DNA of 64,000 bases, from assembly GCA_964036665.1 (NCBI GenBank), contig OZ038533.1:19030575-19094574 (forward strand). The letters run 5' to 3'. Shown in pieces: positions 1 to 12,700 of this stretch (its first letter is position 1; the number at the start of each line of letters is the position of its first letter). The notes under the pieces are model-generated. The model saw only the letters and a list, made by a program, of their open reading frames with translations. It did not search any database and had not been told where the DNA came from. The position numbers were made by a program, and so were the translations under genes. Source of the DNA: Gordius sp. MW1 (taxonomy: Eukaryota; Nematomorpha; Gordioida; Gordea; Gordiidae).

Positions 1-489
1 CAATATAAAACGCGGCTCAACATTTAATAATGAATAAATTTAAGTAAAATAAAATTATATTTTCATTAAACTTTAATTAACAAATATTATTAATATTTAA
101 AAAATTTACATATTAAATTTAAAGGCCAGCCCTAAAAGGAGCTACTCCCGCGCCCCCTCCTCATTTTTAAAATGGAGGGGCGCTCCAGCTTTTTTTGAGA
201 AAAGGTAGCGCCGCTCCTTCAAGACTGCCCGAGTCGTCCGAATCCTGTTGTCACCCGCCCGGGCTAGCCCAAAATTGTAAATTTACGAAAGTTGCCCGGT
301 CCGGCCCACTTGCTTTTCTGATCTCTGTCGTGTTAATTATTTGGAATTAAGCACTATATAAGTATAATATTCGGTAAATATAGGCAGAAATCCACTAAAC
401 TAAACCCCATAAATTCAATAAGATTTAGTTGTGTCTGTTAACCGTCAAATTTTATCGCATAATTTGTTGCATAATTTTAATAAATGCAG

Positions 490-3400
490 GCGCGGATTTG
501 CTTTGTGGCTTCCTTAAAGCGTTCCGTTTTGTATGACGATTTATATGGACCAAGAGAAATTGTTCAGCCCGTCAATGTGCCTACCTCACCACCACCAGGT
601 TCAAAAAAGTCTCTTTCTCAACTTATTTATTTATTGTTGGTGACATGGGTGTAGCCAAGGGGGGGGGGGCACCGAGGGGCGCCTGCCACCCCCCTCTAAT
701 CTAAAAATTTGTTGAAATTTATTAAAATTAAGGCCGAAATTTAAAAAAATGATGACCAATGTTACACGATCCAAATTCTTGTACTGTATAAGCGATCTGA
801 CATTCCATTTTCTTATTCGATCCAAAAAATAACGAAGCGCCGATTAGTGTTTTTCGCATTCGGAAAAACATAAATCGTAAGAAATAAACAAAATTTCTTA
901 CTCACGTTTTCATATTGTGATTTCGGACTCGCAAGGGCAGGTTTTGTAGGGTTAGGGTTAGGGTTAAGTCATTTTAGGTTCAAGATACATAATTACTTTT
1001 TTTGGATCGAATAAGAAAATGGAATGTCAGATCGCTTATACAGTCCAAGAATTTGGATCGTGTAACATTGGCCAAAAATGATCATTTTGCCCCTCCCTAA
1101 ATCATTATAGCCTCCACCCTTCTAATGCCAATGCTGGCTGCGCCCATGGACGACATTATAAACAATTTCCTCTAAATATCCGATTGAATGGTGCATTATT
1201 TAGGAAAAAGATTAAGTTTGATCGACTTTATATTAACCCCCCTTTTTGAAATTTTGAGATTGATTTATCTCTTTGTAATTTGTGGTCATCATATTTCAAG
1301 ACGTGGTCATGGACCAATATGCGGACTTTAGATTTAACATCCCTGGTCGGCTGAGGGAAGCGCCTTGCGAAGCCTTTTTTAGGCCCAATTTAGATGGGGA
1401 AAGCTTAGCCTCTGCCATAGTCGATTGTATTACTCAAGTATATTTCATTGCACATATATATTTTTATTGATTTTTGGTGTCAAATTTTAAAGCTTTAAAC
1501 CATGAAATTAATAAATGAATTTTTTTTTAATATCTAATTTAATGTTTTAAAAAGTGTCCATTGGATTGTCGGAAAGCTATGGCCGAAAATTTGATTATTA
1601 CCGGAGGTCTTTCCATGATTCCCGGCTTCAAAAATCGTCTTAAAGAAGAAATGAAACTGATCGTGAACTCATGTGATAAGCTTAAGTATGGTTATAAATA
1701 AAGGAAAAATATAAGGGCTAAACCATTCACAATATAGTAATATGGTCTTTGAGATAGTTTAATCTTCGAAAGTTAAGTGTATTATATGTGAAATTTGAAG
1801 TTTATATAATGTCACCCCTTTGACTGTCTTTAATATCATGATCTAACATGGTTAGTTAGTATTATATTTCAACTTGAGCGATTATTCCTAAATCTAGTTT
1901 TATTTTTTGCGTCGAGTGCTAAGCATAGACAACATAGACCGCTCATGTGATATGTTTCATATGGTAAAATGTGTATGCATTAAATCCACCATTTTGAATT
2001 TAACTATCTCCCACGTCTTTTTGCAGTTTACCACATTGTTAAATATAACATGAAAAGTAAATTTACCTTCCTCATTAGTTAATAAATAAAAAAGAATGTT
2101 TATAAATGATTATTTTATAAAATGCAGATGGCACTAAATTGCTTTATCATCACATCATCACAGTATTTTTATTAATTGCTATGCAATTTATGGGCTCGTT
2201 TTTGGTTGTCCGTTGATGTCCGTTGTCTACCCTCCCTATCTATTTGCATTGGGTTTATTAGGTTATCGATTTTTTAAATTAATGCATGAGAAAGAGGTGC
2301 CCCACCCCTCATCTCTATCTCCCTCGCTTTCGGGCGGGGTCGGGTTTTAATTGCTACGTTAAATTAATGCATATGTATATCTATTCGTTTTTGAATTGGG
2401 TAACATTGATATTAAGTGCTATAATTACCCCACAACAAGGGTTTGGGTTAGAATCTCGGAGTTTTTTTAGACTCTTATGATTGTTCTTGTTACTACCATT
2501 GATAATAAGACTTTTTGGCCGTCTGCTGGCTGCTGACCAATGAAAAAAATGACCATTGGCCAAAATGTGAATCCAAGTTTCTTTTTTCTTTTTTTTTGAC
2601 TATTATGATTGTTCCTGTTACTACCATTGCTAATACGACTTTTCGGCCGTCCACTGGCTGCTGACCAAAGAAAAAATGACCATTGGCCAAAATGTGAATC
2701 GAAGTTTATTTTTTCGTTTTTTTTGACTATTATGATTGTTCCTGTTACTACCATTGCTATTATGACTTTTTGGCCGTCTGCTGGCTGCTGATCAATGAAA
2801 AAAATGACCATTGGCCAAAATGTGAATCCAAGTTTATTTTTTCGTTTTTTTTTTGATTATTATGATTGTTCCTGTTACTACCATTGCTATTATGACTTTT
2901 TGGCCGTCCGCTGGCTGCTGACCGATGGAAAAAATGACCATTGGCCAAAATGTGATTCCAAGTTTTTTTTTCGTTTTAGTTTTGACTATTACGATTGTTC
3001 TTGTTACTATCATTGATAATAAGACTTTTTGGCCGTCCGCTGGCTGCTGACCAATGAAAAAAATGACCATTGGCCAAAATGTGAATCCAAATTTATTTTT
3101 TCGTTTTTTTTGACCATTATGATTATTCCTGTTACTACCATTGCTATTATGACTTTTTGGCCGTCCGCTGGCTCCTGACCGATGGAAAAAATGACCATTT
3201 CTTAACTCTTTTAAGTATTTTTTTTAATTAAATTAATATATTTTATATTATTGATCTAAAAGTTTTATTCAGAAACAAATAATTATAATTATGATATACA
3301 CGAATAAAAAATATAAAAACGCGCTATAACTAAACGGATGGCATTGATCCGTGTATGGAAATCGTGTTGGATTTAACGATTTCCATTGTGATCTTTTGCC

Positions 3401-5828
3401 TGATAAAAAAGTATTCTTTGGGATCGTGAGTAATGGAGGTTATATATTTTGAAATTTGTTTTAGGAATTGGCTGCCCTCGGGACCTAAGTTACCGAGGGT
3501 CGTAGCTACTACTGGTATGAAAATAATATTGTTTAGGTATTTGTATTTATCCTCCTTCTTTCTCTCAGTAGAAGAGATGAGGTCGGGAGAGGCGTTAGAT
3601 TTGGCGAATACGTCCACTGCAGTGAAGTCCCAGCAGGCGTTTAGGCCACGAGCCCACGGGATGATTGTTACTCCATCGGGTCTTTTCCCGTCAGTGGAGC
3701 TTAGGCCAGTGGGTTCTATTGTATTGGGAAAGCCGGCTTTCTTCAAAGATTGTCCGATTATTTTATTTATTGTGGCATGACGGGGATGCCGCCCCTTGCT
3801 GTATTGGCAGTGTAGAGGATGATGGCCGTTTGCAAGAACGGGTTTATAGATTTTGTAAATATATTTTAAAATGCTGCTTTTAATGTTTAACTAGTTCATT
3901 TTTTTTTAAGGTTTTTTAAACTCTTTAAATAACCAAATTTACTACAATCTATATGCCTTTCCCTTATTTGTGCACATTTTAAAATGGCGGAAAATGGTAC
4001 TCTTATTGAAAATTGATGAGCAGTCTGTCTAGTCTATGGTGTTGCTACGTAATTAAATGTTATATTTAATTTAGGTGAGTGCTTTTTATTGTACATTTCA
4101 TATTAGCTACTTTATTTTCTGCAAGATGCTCCCTCTATGCGAATGTTTGTCCCTATATTTACATATATATTGGTTATGATGTATTTTGTTAAGTGAAAAC
4201 TTAATCATAACATTATATTATAAAAGAGTTGCATAAACACAACTTAGGTTTACAATAATCGCATGCATATTTATATTTTAAATGAGTCATATATATGAAT
4301 TCTCCCCTCGAACAAATGTACGATTTGATTTAAAACAACTGACAAAACAATTTATTATTTATTTTTTCTAATATTTTTTTTTTAATTTTTCATTAGAGTC
4401 CCTTCTATATCCCGCTATTTGGCCCTTACTCCAACGAAGTGTTGTAAAAACGGCTGGGTTCTGTTAGGTTGGCCTTTGGTTTCAGTCGACTAAACATAAA
4501 CAAACCAACGATTTTTTGGTCTTTTTTTCTTAGACGACCACTCGGCTTAGTGGAAATTTGAAAGACAGACCATAGTCGACCGTTAGTCTACCAAAAGTCG
4601 ACCAAACAAAACCCAGCCGTTTTTTCAAAACTACAACGAAGTTGAGCAGGAAATTTATATAGTTGAAGCTTCCGTATTATTATAAAAGGATGATGAATAA
4701 AATAAGAATATATTCATTATGAATTAAAGAATATTGAATCAAAGGTAATGTACTGATAAGAAAAGAATATGATAATTATAATTTCTTTATTAACTATAAA
4801 AGCCAGGGGAGGGGATGGGAAATGGGAACGAAAACAAAAGAAGGAAAAGAAGGGACTAGAGTTGTTAAATTGCTAACTTTCTTAAATTCCAGCTACCATC
4901 TGCTCGAGTTTCTGCTCGGCCCTCGAGCATTTTTTTATGCTACTGTTCTGCCTAGTGCACTGATCAGCGAGCACATATTGTGCTAACGAGCATATTAAGC
5001 AAGTCAGTGTCCGTGCTCGCGTCTGGAGTTTGAAGAAAGTTAGCAATTTAACAACTCTAGAAGGGACAAATGGTGGTTGTGTGTATAAAAAGTATAGCGT
5101 AAAAACGGCTGAGTTTTGTTTGGTCGACCTTTAGCTTTAGTCGACTAAACATAAACAAACCAAATGTTTGACCAAAAATCTTTGATCTGTTTATGCGACC
5201 AAGAAAAACAGACCAAAAAATCTTTGGTCTGTTTATGTTTAATCGACTAAAACCAAAGGTTGACCAAACAAAACCCAGCCCTTTTTACGACACTAATAAA
5301 AACATATGATTTTACCAACTCGGCTCAGGCTTACAATATTAAAATAAATAATTACAGCAAAATAATATAATCTTAAGTAAATAATGATATAATAATAACT
5401 TAAACTATTCGTTTTTCACGTATATGACAAATATCCCCAGAGATTTGCCCTACCTGCAAACTTTCAAATGTCACGCTCTACCCTGCCCAGCCAATTTCGC
5501 ATCTTGGTTAGGAGGTTCAATCTTTACTGCAGCCACTACCACCACAACTACTTCAATTTCAAATACGGGAAACATCCCTTCCCCTAATACCCTCTCGATC
5601 CTCGCCCGATATAGATCTAATATAATGTCGAGTAGGGACCATAGATCGACGAGCTCAAGTGGTAGTAGTAGTAGTGGTTGTGACAATTTCGATAATTTAA
5701 CACCTTTCCTCATCGACTTGCCTAGGCTTCAAGCTTTGCGAGGCAAAATCCCTGATTGGACTAGCTTGGATACCGACTTAAGGCCTTACTACACCCCCCT
5801 AGGAACATTTAGCGTTAAAGGTGGCTGA
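490..5828 (+). CDS. ACTR10: Actin-related protein 10 / Arp11 (dynactin pointed-end subunit), C-terminal part
   Basis: Arp11 caps the pointed end of the dynactin Arp1 filament, which links dynein to cargo. Exons placed at 490-598, 1301-1437, 1555-1685 and 5441-5828; phases agree at every junction and all introns are GT-AG. The joined product (about 254 aa) follows vertebrate ACTR10 in order: ARICFVASLKR, TSPPPD, IPGRLREAP, CPLDCRKAMAENLIITGG with SMIPGFKNRL, TFKCHA with FASWLGGSIF, and KIPDWTSLD near the end. The first half of the protein must lie upstream of the window. Compared with the human protein there is a long Thr/Ser-rich insertion (about residues 145-215 of this segment) between the WLGG motif and KIPDW. 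The third intron is 3.75 kb and full of repeats. Convergent with EFR3. Seen: exons and frames; known: family role; the exon 1 side is missing because of the window edge. Confidence 0.9.
644..1148. mobile_element. G/C-end MITE copy, split by a nested element
   Basis: Starts ATGGGTGTAGCCAAGG plus a poly-G run and ends CTGGCTGCGCCCATGG, the inverted termini of the family whose consensus end is GGGCGTAGCCAGG. The copy is interrupted at 754-1073 by a second element. It lies in ACTR10 intron 490-side (599-1300). Confidence 0.75.
754..1073. mobile_element. 320-bp element with long terminal inverted repeats nested in the MITE
   Basis: Arms 754-831 and 995-1073 are inverted copies with only a few mismatches (starts ACCAATGTTACACGATCC). 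The flanks AAAAATGAT at 745-753 and 1074-1082 are an exact duplication, so the insertion is well defined. Nine (or eight) bases plus long arms fit a Mutator-like or hAT-like element. The spacer carries GGGTTAGGGTTAGGGTTA at about 949-966. Confidence 0.8.
2467..3200. repeat. Minisatellite, about six units of ~129 bp
   Basis: The phrase GTTCCTGTTACTACCATTGC recurs at about 2479, 2609, 2737, 2866, 2996 and 3126; each unit also holds CTGGCTGCTGACCAATG and GACCATTGGCCAAAATG. Open frames on both strands here are by-products of the period. Single degenerate units lie at about 46610-46700 and 46735-46800. Confidence 0.9.
3330..3746 (-). mobile_element. Retroelement fragment, C-terminal endonuclease-like region
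   Basis: A 138-residue open segment resembling, by recall, the C-terminal part of retroelement proteins in insects and other invertebrates. Key stretches are KRPDGVTIIPWARG, CWDFTAVDVFA, FIPVVATTLGNLGPEGSQFL and ITMEIV. RPDG and WDxTxxD are reminiscent of a PD-(D/E)XK fold, but that is inference. It lies inside the DNA element 1924-4038. Related scraps are at 23118-23270 and 62633-62785. The parent family is not settled. Confidence 0.55.
4438..4633. mobile_element. Palindromic TA-MITE, copy 1
   Basis: Starts AGTGTTGTAAAAACGGCTGG and ends in CAAAACCCAGCCGTTTTTTC; the arms carry GTCGACTAAACATAAAC and its complement. ACTR10 intron 3. Confidence 0.85.
4857..5059. mobile_element. 203-bp hAT-like MITE with exact 8-bp target duplication
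   Basis: Terminal inverted repeat TAGAGTTGTTAAATTGCTAA (about 35 bp with few mismatches) flanked by GAAGGGAC on both sides (4849-4856 and 5060-5067). Eight-base duplications are the hAT signature. The interior is rich in GCTCG-type words. Confidence 0.85.
5092..5295. mobile_element. Palindromic TA-MITE, copy 2
   Basis: GTAAAAACGGCTGAGTTTTG at the left, CAGCCCTTTTTACGACACTA at the right. It ends 146 bp before the last ACTR10 exon. Confidence 0.85.
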
Positions 5829-6067
5829 AATTGCTCCGTTTGAGGGGTCGTTTATAAAGTATTGCTTTAGCCCATCATCTGGTTGCTGGTCTTGGATGTT
5901 TTATAATTCTTCTCACTCGTATTTAAAGCCGCCTTTCCATCAACATTTTCGCTAATTCAATTCTACTCGCTAGGATGGCTTCAAAAAATGGTCGGAAAAG
6001 TCAGTTAAGCTATTCGTCCGTTTAGTTTTGTATACGCGCTGTTTGTTTGAACTTTTTAAACGTCAGT

Positions 6068-6073
6068 AATAAA
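6068..6073 (+). promoter_or_regulatory. Likely ACTR10 polyadenylation signal
   Basis: AATAAA 240 bp after the ACTR10 stop codon, the first canonical hexamer downstream. The 950 bp between the two convergent stop codons (5829-6778) otherwise hold only AT-rich sequence with no coding or repeat signal I recognise. Confidence 0.5.
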
Positions 6074-6428
6074 GCTTGTAAAACTTTTTGTATTTAATTC
6101 TTTATAATAAAAACGATATATTAAACTTTGATAAATAGCAATTAAAATCTGAGTGACGCTGTTTTATGGTATTCTCGCTACGAAGCCAAAACAAAATATT
6201 AGTTTACCCTAGGATTGCTGTTGGAAAAGCTCAATTGATTGTTTTGTTATTAATAATTGGCTAGGATTGTTTAAAAATCAAAATGGGAAAAAATTGTTTA
6301 GCCAAAGAGTTAAAAAGAACAAAAGTAATATAATTAACGGAATAAGTCGAGACGGTAAATAAAAAATTACAGAAGAAATATGTAATATGCTACCCCAGAA
6401 GCTAACATACAATTTGATTTTGTATAAT

Positions 6429-6434
6429 TTTATT
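6429..6434 (-). promoter_or_regulatory. Candidate EFR3 polyadenylation signal
   Basis: AATAAA on the minus strand about 345 bp beyond the EFR3 stop codon. Chosen only because it is the first canonical hexamer I found downstream of the stop. Confidence 0.3.
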
Positions 6435-6778
6435 AAATGTTAATTACACAGTGACGTTTTGAGAACTTGGTAACAATTGATACTTAAGCAACATAAATTT
6501 AAAGCAGATAACGTTTTAATTATGTTTTTCAGGCATCTTAAAATGTTTCCAATATAATGATTTAATTACAAAGGTTCACACTAATATTTATCGGAATAAG
6601 AATTTATGCATTATTATAAAAGATGTAAAGAAATGGAGTTAACCACCATTATTGCACAAACTCTTGACGAACAATAATATTTTTCCCCCAAATGAGTTAA
6701 TTCTCCCTCATATGATATCTTCAAAAATCCAAAGTTTTCCAAGTAAAAACTTAATTTTCGAATAAAATAGAAATTTTT

Positions 6779-9700
6779 TCAATAAACAATCAATCGTGGA
6801 AATTTCATTTCTAACAAGGAAGTTGGTTGATGAAATTTAGGAGCAGCCCCATCCAGCATCTTTTGCGCCCCTAAGTAGGGTGGGTATTTTGGTTCATCGT
6901 AGAACGAACGCGTGGACCTAGTTATGTTTTGGAAAATAATGGTTCGCATCTGTTTCCTATACTCCACTTCATTGCAACGCGTACTAAGATGTTCATAAAT
7001 ATAAATTATTAACAAATTTAAAGGGTACATCACAATGAAATTTCAATAAAAAATATTCTAGGAAGAATTACAAAAAATTAAAAATCATTTATTGATTTAA
7101 TATAATATAATATCATGCTGGAAGGTGAAAATTGTGGGAAAAAATACTTAATTTTTATGAAGAAAATGATCACATTTTCTAAATTAAGTGCAAAAATATC
7201 AAATAAAGATCCTCAAAATTTTTTATTTAATGGCTTAAGAAGAAGTAGTGAAAAGCAGACCATAAATTAAATCAAAATGAGGGGCATGTAAGATAATTAA
7301 GCAAAGCATAATTCTCAAAAATGAGCCTCGGAGCGTAAGTTTTACTTTGTTATAATTTCTTCAAAAGGCGCAGTCTGGTACCATTCGCACAGCTGTTTCA
7401 ACTTTAATTCCCTCGCATCTTTTTCTAACGAAACGAAAGCGAAATTAGCAAGCATTAACGAGGCAAATAATGGGCGTAAAACCCAAATTTGCATAAGGAC
7501 TAAGTGGTGTCGTGAAAACGGCTCGGTTTTGTTTGGTCGACCTATGGTCTCAACTAAGACTAACGGTCGACTCTGGTCTGTTTTTCAAATTGTGACCAAG
7601 CTTAGAGGTCGACTAAGAAAAATAGACCAAAAAACCTTTTTGAATATTTTCGTTTAGTCGACTAAAACCAAAGATCGACCAAACAAAACCCAGCCGATAT
7701 TATCGAAAAAAGCCTTGGCGATAGCAGCCCATAGTGGAAATTAAAAAATTGAGTGATTCGGGCGTAGCCAGGATTTATAAATAGAGATCTAACCCCAGAC
7801 CCGACCTTAAATAATTTTTTGGTTTCAAGCGGCACCCAGGTTAAAAGTGATGGTTGTCAGATCAAAGATTTAAATCTTTTTTTACCCAATATAGTTAAGA
7901 ATGTCACATTTATTCCATGTCAGGTTCGGGTAGATCAATTTTTGATTTGCAGATCAAAATTGTCAATTTACACCATAAAAGACCAATTTAAGGTTTAGCG
8001 AGGTTCGTAGACAAAGCTTGGCTAACCACTCAAATATGAGCTTTTACCCAATATAAAACGTAATGTTGCTATTAGTGTTAAAAAAGACATGGGTTCAAAC
8101 AAAATTTTGGTCTGTTTTGCTTCGTAGACCTCAAGGATTAGTCGAATTTGGAAAAAAAGACCAGATGATTTTGTTCCATTTTTGGTCGGCCGTCAGTCTT
8201 AAACTTAATATAACCCAAAGGTTGACTAAACAAAACCAGTCTTTTTACATTAACACTCCGTCGGTCGGGTCTAAAATGCTAACACGGATGGTATTTGGGG
8301 TTATTATTACCCCAAACTTTAAATAGCTATAACTTCCATATTTTATAATTTAAACTTGTCAAAATTTGCAAGAATAATATTTCAACTCTTATACGTTCAT
8401 TAATATATTAATGTGCTATTTGATCAAGTGGTTAAAATTTTATATCTATATTTAGAACAACCCCCAAAATTTTTCCCCTAATGACTATTTTGCCTCATAC
8501 CCAAAAAACTATATTATATTTTATGGTTTAATTAATAAGATCTTATAAAAGAAGGTTGAAACTATAAATGTAGAAAATTTGGTAAAAAATAACCCAAAAA
8601 CAAAAAAAATAGAGATGTTCAAACTTAGGCAATTTTTGGCTTTTAATATTTTAAGGCAAAAAAGTTACTATTGGTCTCAACTCATACTTTTATAGATTTA
8701 AATGTTATTTTATAAAATTTTTCATATAGATTCATAATAAAAGATCAAAATTAATGAAAAAAACTTAAATGAGAAATGTTGTATAAGAATTTTATGAGGC
8801 TATAAAAATAGTTACATATACATTTTTTACATATATTTATATAGTCATAAATTTGCATTTCACTCTACTCTTAATTATTTCATCTGTAATAAGTAATTTA
8901 AAACAATCAAGAGAAGTTTTGGTTGCCCATCCATATGGCTTTACTCCAGGTAAATGAAATACACAATTCTATTTTGTTCTAACATTTTTATTAGGACAAT
9001 TTTTGTGGCACTTAGTATTCATTTGAAATATATCATATAATAAAAGCTAAGTTATTTCCTATAAAAGTAACTAACTTTGTTAGGGATATCAATTAACTCT
9101 TCTTATCTTAATCTCCTGTTAACTCATTCACAGATTCATGACTATTCAGTATATGTAATCATAGAATCATCAAAAACTTGATAAAATGTTATAACTTTTA
9201 TGTTCATATACCATCTTCAGACGAAGAACTATAAAAAAACTGCACTTTTTAATATTAGACTTATTAAAAAATCAAAAAATGCAATAAAAATCACACAAAT
9301 AAGCACTTTGAATTACCACGAGGAAAAATTAACATGTGAAAATTAGAGTTTAAAATTTGAATATTTTCAACAAAAAGAAATGTATACAAAAAATTTTTTC
9401 AGAAATGGGTTTACTATAATGGGTTTTAATAATATATTTCAAAAAAAAATGTTTAAAAATTTTTTTTGTTCATATTATGGAAGGTGGGGTCGTGGAAGAC
9501 CCCGGGCATCTAAAACACGCCGTATCTTAAAAACTATTGGATAAAAACTAGCCAAATTTTGCAGAGATATTCTAGGGTAAATTTTGTTAAGCTACTGAAA
9601 AATGAAATTGTAGTATTCACTAATTTTTTTTGTACAGCGTTTTTAAACGGCTTGGGGTCATTATGACCCCACCCGACCGACGGAGTGTTAAGATTTGCTG

Positions 9701-12700
9701 TTGTCAAGTTTTTTAACCACTTATTCTTATCGAAATTTCTGTGTACACTTGAGACATGGGCGTAGCCAGAATTGGAATTAAAGGGGGGGGGGGCAATAAT
9801 GATTAAGGGAAAGGCAAAGTAACAATTTTTTTCAACTTTTAGCCATAATTTGATAAAATTTCTACTATTATTAGAATTTAGGGGAGGGGGCGCAGTCGCT
9901 CCTCCCTGCAGCTAATCCCATGAATGTATTCCAATGTTAAATTGAAAAAAATGGATTTAGAGAGGGGCAGCCGCCTTTTCCTCCTAGAGGTAATACAATA
10001 ATCACGTAAATGAAAGGATATCGAGTAAAACGAGAAAAGTGTCCAACAAACCTGCTCGAGTTTTTTCACGGGACAACACCCGTTTCATGCTAGCGACATT
10101 GATATCATTGTAGGAAATCTTAGTTTTTCGACGAGATTTCAACCAGCCATCCGTAGTGGAATCGTTCAATTTGTGAGTCAAAGAATGAGCTGGGCTTTTG
10201 CTACCAGATGAGGTTTGGGACGAGGTGTCGAAAAAGAAGGAATTACTCCTAGAAGAGGATGCTATGCTCAAACTGCGATTGTCCAGTTGTGGCGATGCCC
10301 CCGTGGGGTCGTTATGGACCCCAACTATCGTTATCAAGGATTTTAGCGTCAAAGATTCGTCCAATTTTCCGCAATCCACACCTATAAGTTACGCGTAGGA
10401 GCGAGAAAAAAGCGTTTACACATAGAGTTTATTTTTTACAACAAATTTTTATCTCAGACTTAATTAACATTCTACTGCTGAGTAATTTCGATACGTTTAT
10501 ATTTATCCTATGGATTTGCAATTTCGCACACTTTGAAATTAAAGGAATAATTTTTATTGTCACAATAGTACAAACACTTTTTAACGAGAAAATCCATCAA
10601 CCATCACGTGATGGGTTTTGGTAGTGCCTATGATAAAACCAGTATCAGATGCTTAGACGTTAAAACTTAAACAATTTCGATTCGGGTTGGCCGAAATTCA
10701 TAAAGCCACAAAATCCAAAAAGTATCCGCTTGTAAAAGGATTAGCTGGTCCGAAACGATATTTTTACGTACAAAAGGAATTAATAAGGCAAAGCTACAAA
10801 ATTCAAAGAGTATCCTGTCCAAGGTAGTGTTGTAAAAAGGGCTGGGTTTTGCTTGGTCAACCTTTGTTTTTAATAATACTAACGGTCGCTTCTGCTAAGC
10901 CTAAAAGTCGAATAAGAAAAAGACACCAAAAACCCTTTGGTCTACTATGCCGAGTCGACTAAAACCAATGGTCGACCCTACAAAACGCAGCCATTTTTTA
11001 CAACACTACTCAATCGAAATGGCCAATGAATGATTATTTACCCAATTCCCGAAACAGCTCTTTAAAGGTGTCCACCCTGTAAAACAGAGTATCATCGTCG
11101 AGTAACTCTTTACAAGAACGTTCCAACACAATCGGGTAAGGCATGCCGGGTATGGGTTTGGGCATTTGGTCTTCTTGGTGGTAAAACTGATTTTCAAACA
11201 GGGTTGGGGTCGTAGGACTTTCGGGTTCGGACTTTGGTTGGCTCGAGGCCAAAGCCACTTGCGGCAAGGTCAAGCGTGAAACGTTGCCCCGACCCCGCGC
11301 CACGTAAATATCGGTCAATTTGGTGGCCATCTTAGCTAGGGGACTGTCCTTGACGGCAAAAGCGAAGGAGTTATCCTCGGGGGTGAGGGGATTGTCGGGA
11401 TCAAAAACTCGGGCGATTTGAAGGAGCAAAAATGATAAAACACATTCTACCGCCGCGTGTACGCGAAATTCCAACGAAAGAGCGGGCAAGCAAAACACCT
11501 CGTCGCCTTTGCGGATGAGAGAAAACTCGTGGTCGTCGACATCTTCTATATGAAAACAATTTATATTTCGCATAAATTAAAACAAAAATATTCACGTTCC
11601 GTTTAAAAGAATAAAGTATATAGCCAGAGCCGTGTAGAATTGCTTTTGATCAACCCAAGTTAAGCCTAACAATAGCCCACACAAATTGTGAATAAAAATT
11701 TTAAATTTGACCGATGATTATAGACTGATGTGGGACTGAGGTGTAAAAAACTTTTTTTAAAAATAAATTTGACAATTTTAAAATGGTTTATTCGCTAAGG
11801 TTTGTTCATGGTTGCCCTCAGGTCTCGCATGGCTTATAAATTTTTGCCTGGCCAAGCCTTATATGCTAGGCATATACCTCTAGAAAATTAAAATTTAATG
11901 AAAAAATATCTTAAAACCTCTCGGCAAGGCTTTCATATTATTAGATATTTAAAAATAGTTATAGCATAGATGCTCTTAGGGCTACTAAAAGATTTTTTAG
12001 TTAATAGGGCATTCCGTATATTACATTTTTTGTTAATTATAGCTTTAGCCCCATTTTGGGGGGAGGCGGTTCCAATATTTTATTAGATAAGCGCTCTGTG
12101 CCAAAACTTGCCAGACTCTATAATTTAGATTCCATTACCACTCAATCAACAAATTAAGGCACCAATTGCAAAAAACATTCGACTAAACTTTACAAAAAAA
12201 TGTGTTAAATATAAATATACCCTTTAAAACGGAGTCAGAGTAAGTGGTTTGCCTATCTAAATCCGCATGTTTGACCGAGTCCATTACGACGTTAGAAGAT
12301 AAGCTGTCGCGCAAATGTGGTGCATGGAGGGAATTTTTATGGACACCGACGCTAGAATTTTTTCTATTGCCAGCGGGTCCCCCCCGCAAAAATGGATATT
12401 CTCGACACTTCTTTTGCAAGGCAAACATGAGCCTGCCAATTGAAAATTGCGTAGATAATAATAATAATAATTTAACCGACATCTATTATATAATTATAAA
12501 CGTTTAAAATATTATTAATTTTTGACTTCTTCCTCTAAACTAAAGAGTAGTGTTGTAAAAATGATTGGGTTTTGTTTGGTCGACCTTTGGTTCAACTACG
12601 ACTAACGGTCGACTTTGGTCTGTTTTTCAAACTTCGACTACGCCTAGTGGTCGACTAAGAAAAAGAGACCAAAAAATCTTTGGTCTGTTTATGTTTAATC

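Larger units (their letters stand above)
1924..4038. mobile_element. hAT-like element (CATAGACTAGATAG family) carrying a 1.7-kb insertion
   Basis: Left end CATAGACAACATAGACCGCT and right end CAGTCTGTCTAGTCTATG are inverted termini. The body matches the 443-bp copy at 56862-57304 up to about 2175 and again from about 3850, so 2176-3850 is foreign DNA: a GCTATGCAATTTATGGGCTC-type repeat, a minisatellite and a retroelement fragment. Lies in ACTR10 intron 3. Confidence 0.65.

Noticed and set aside
949-966. Telomere or internal telomeric array (GGGTTAGGGTTAGGGTTA)
   Set aside because: Only two and a half units inside a small transposable element.
2467-3198. Overlapping open frames of 60-114 codons on both strands
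   Set aside because: They follow the 129-bp minisatellite and repeat the same peptide; no gene.
5471-5713. Minus-strand open frame opposite the last ACTR10 exon
   Set aside because: Shadow of the Thr/Ser-rich coding strand.
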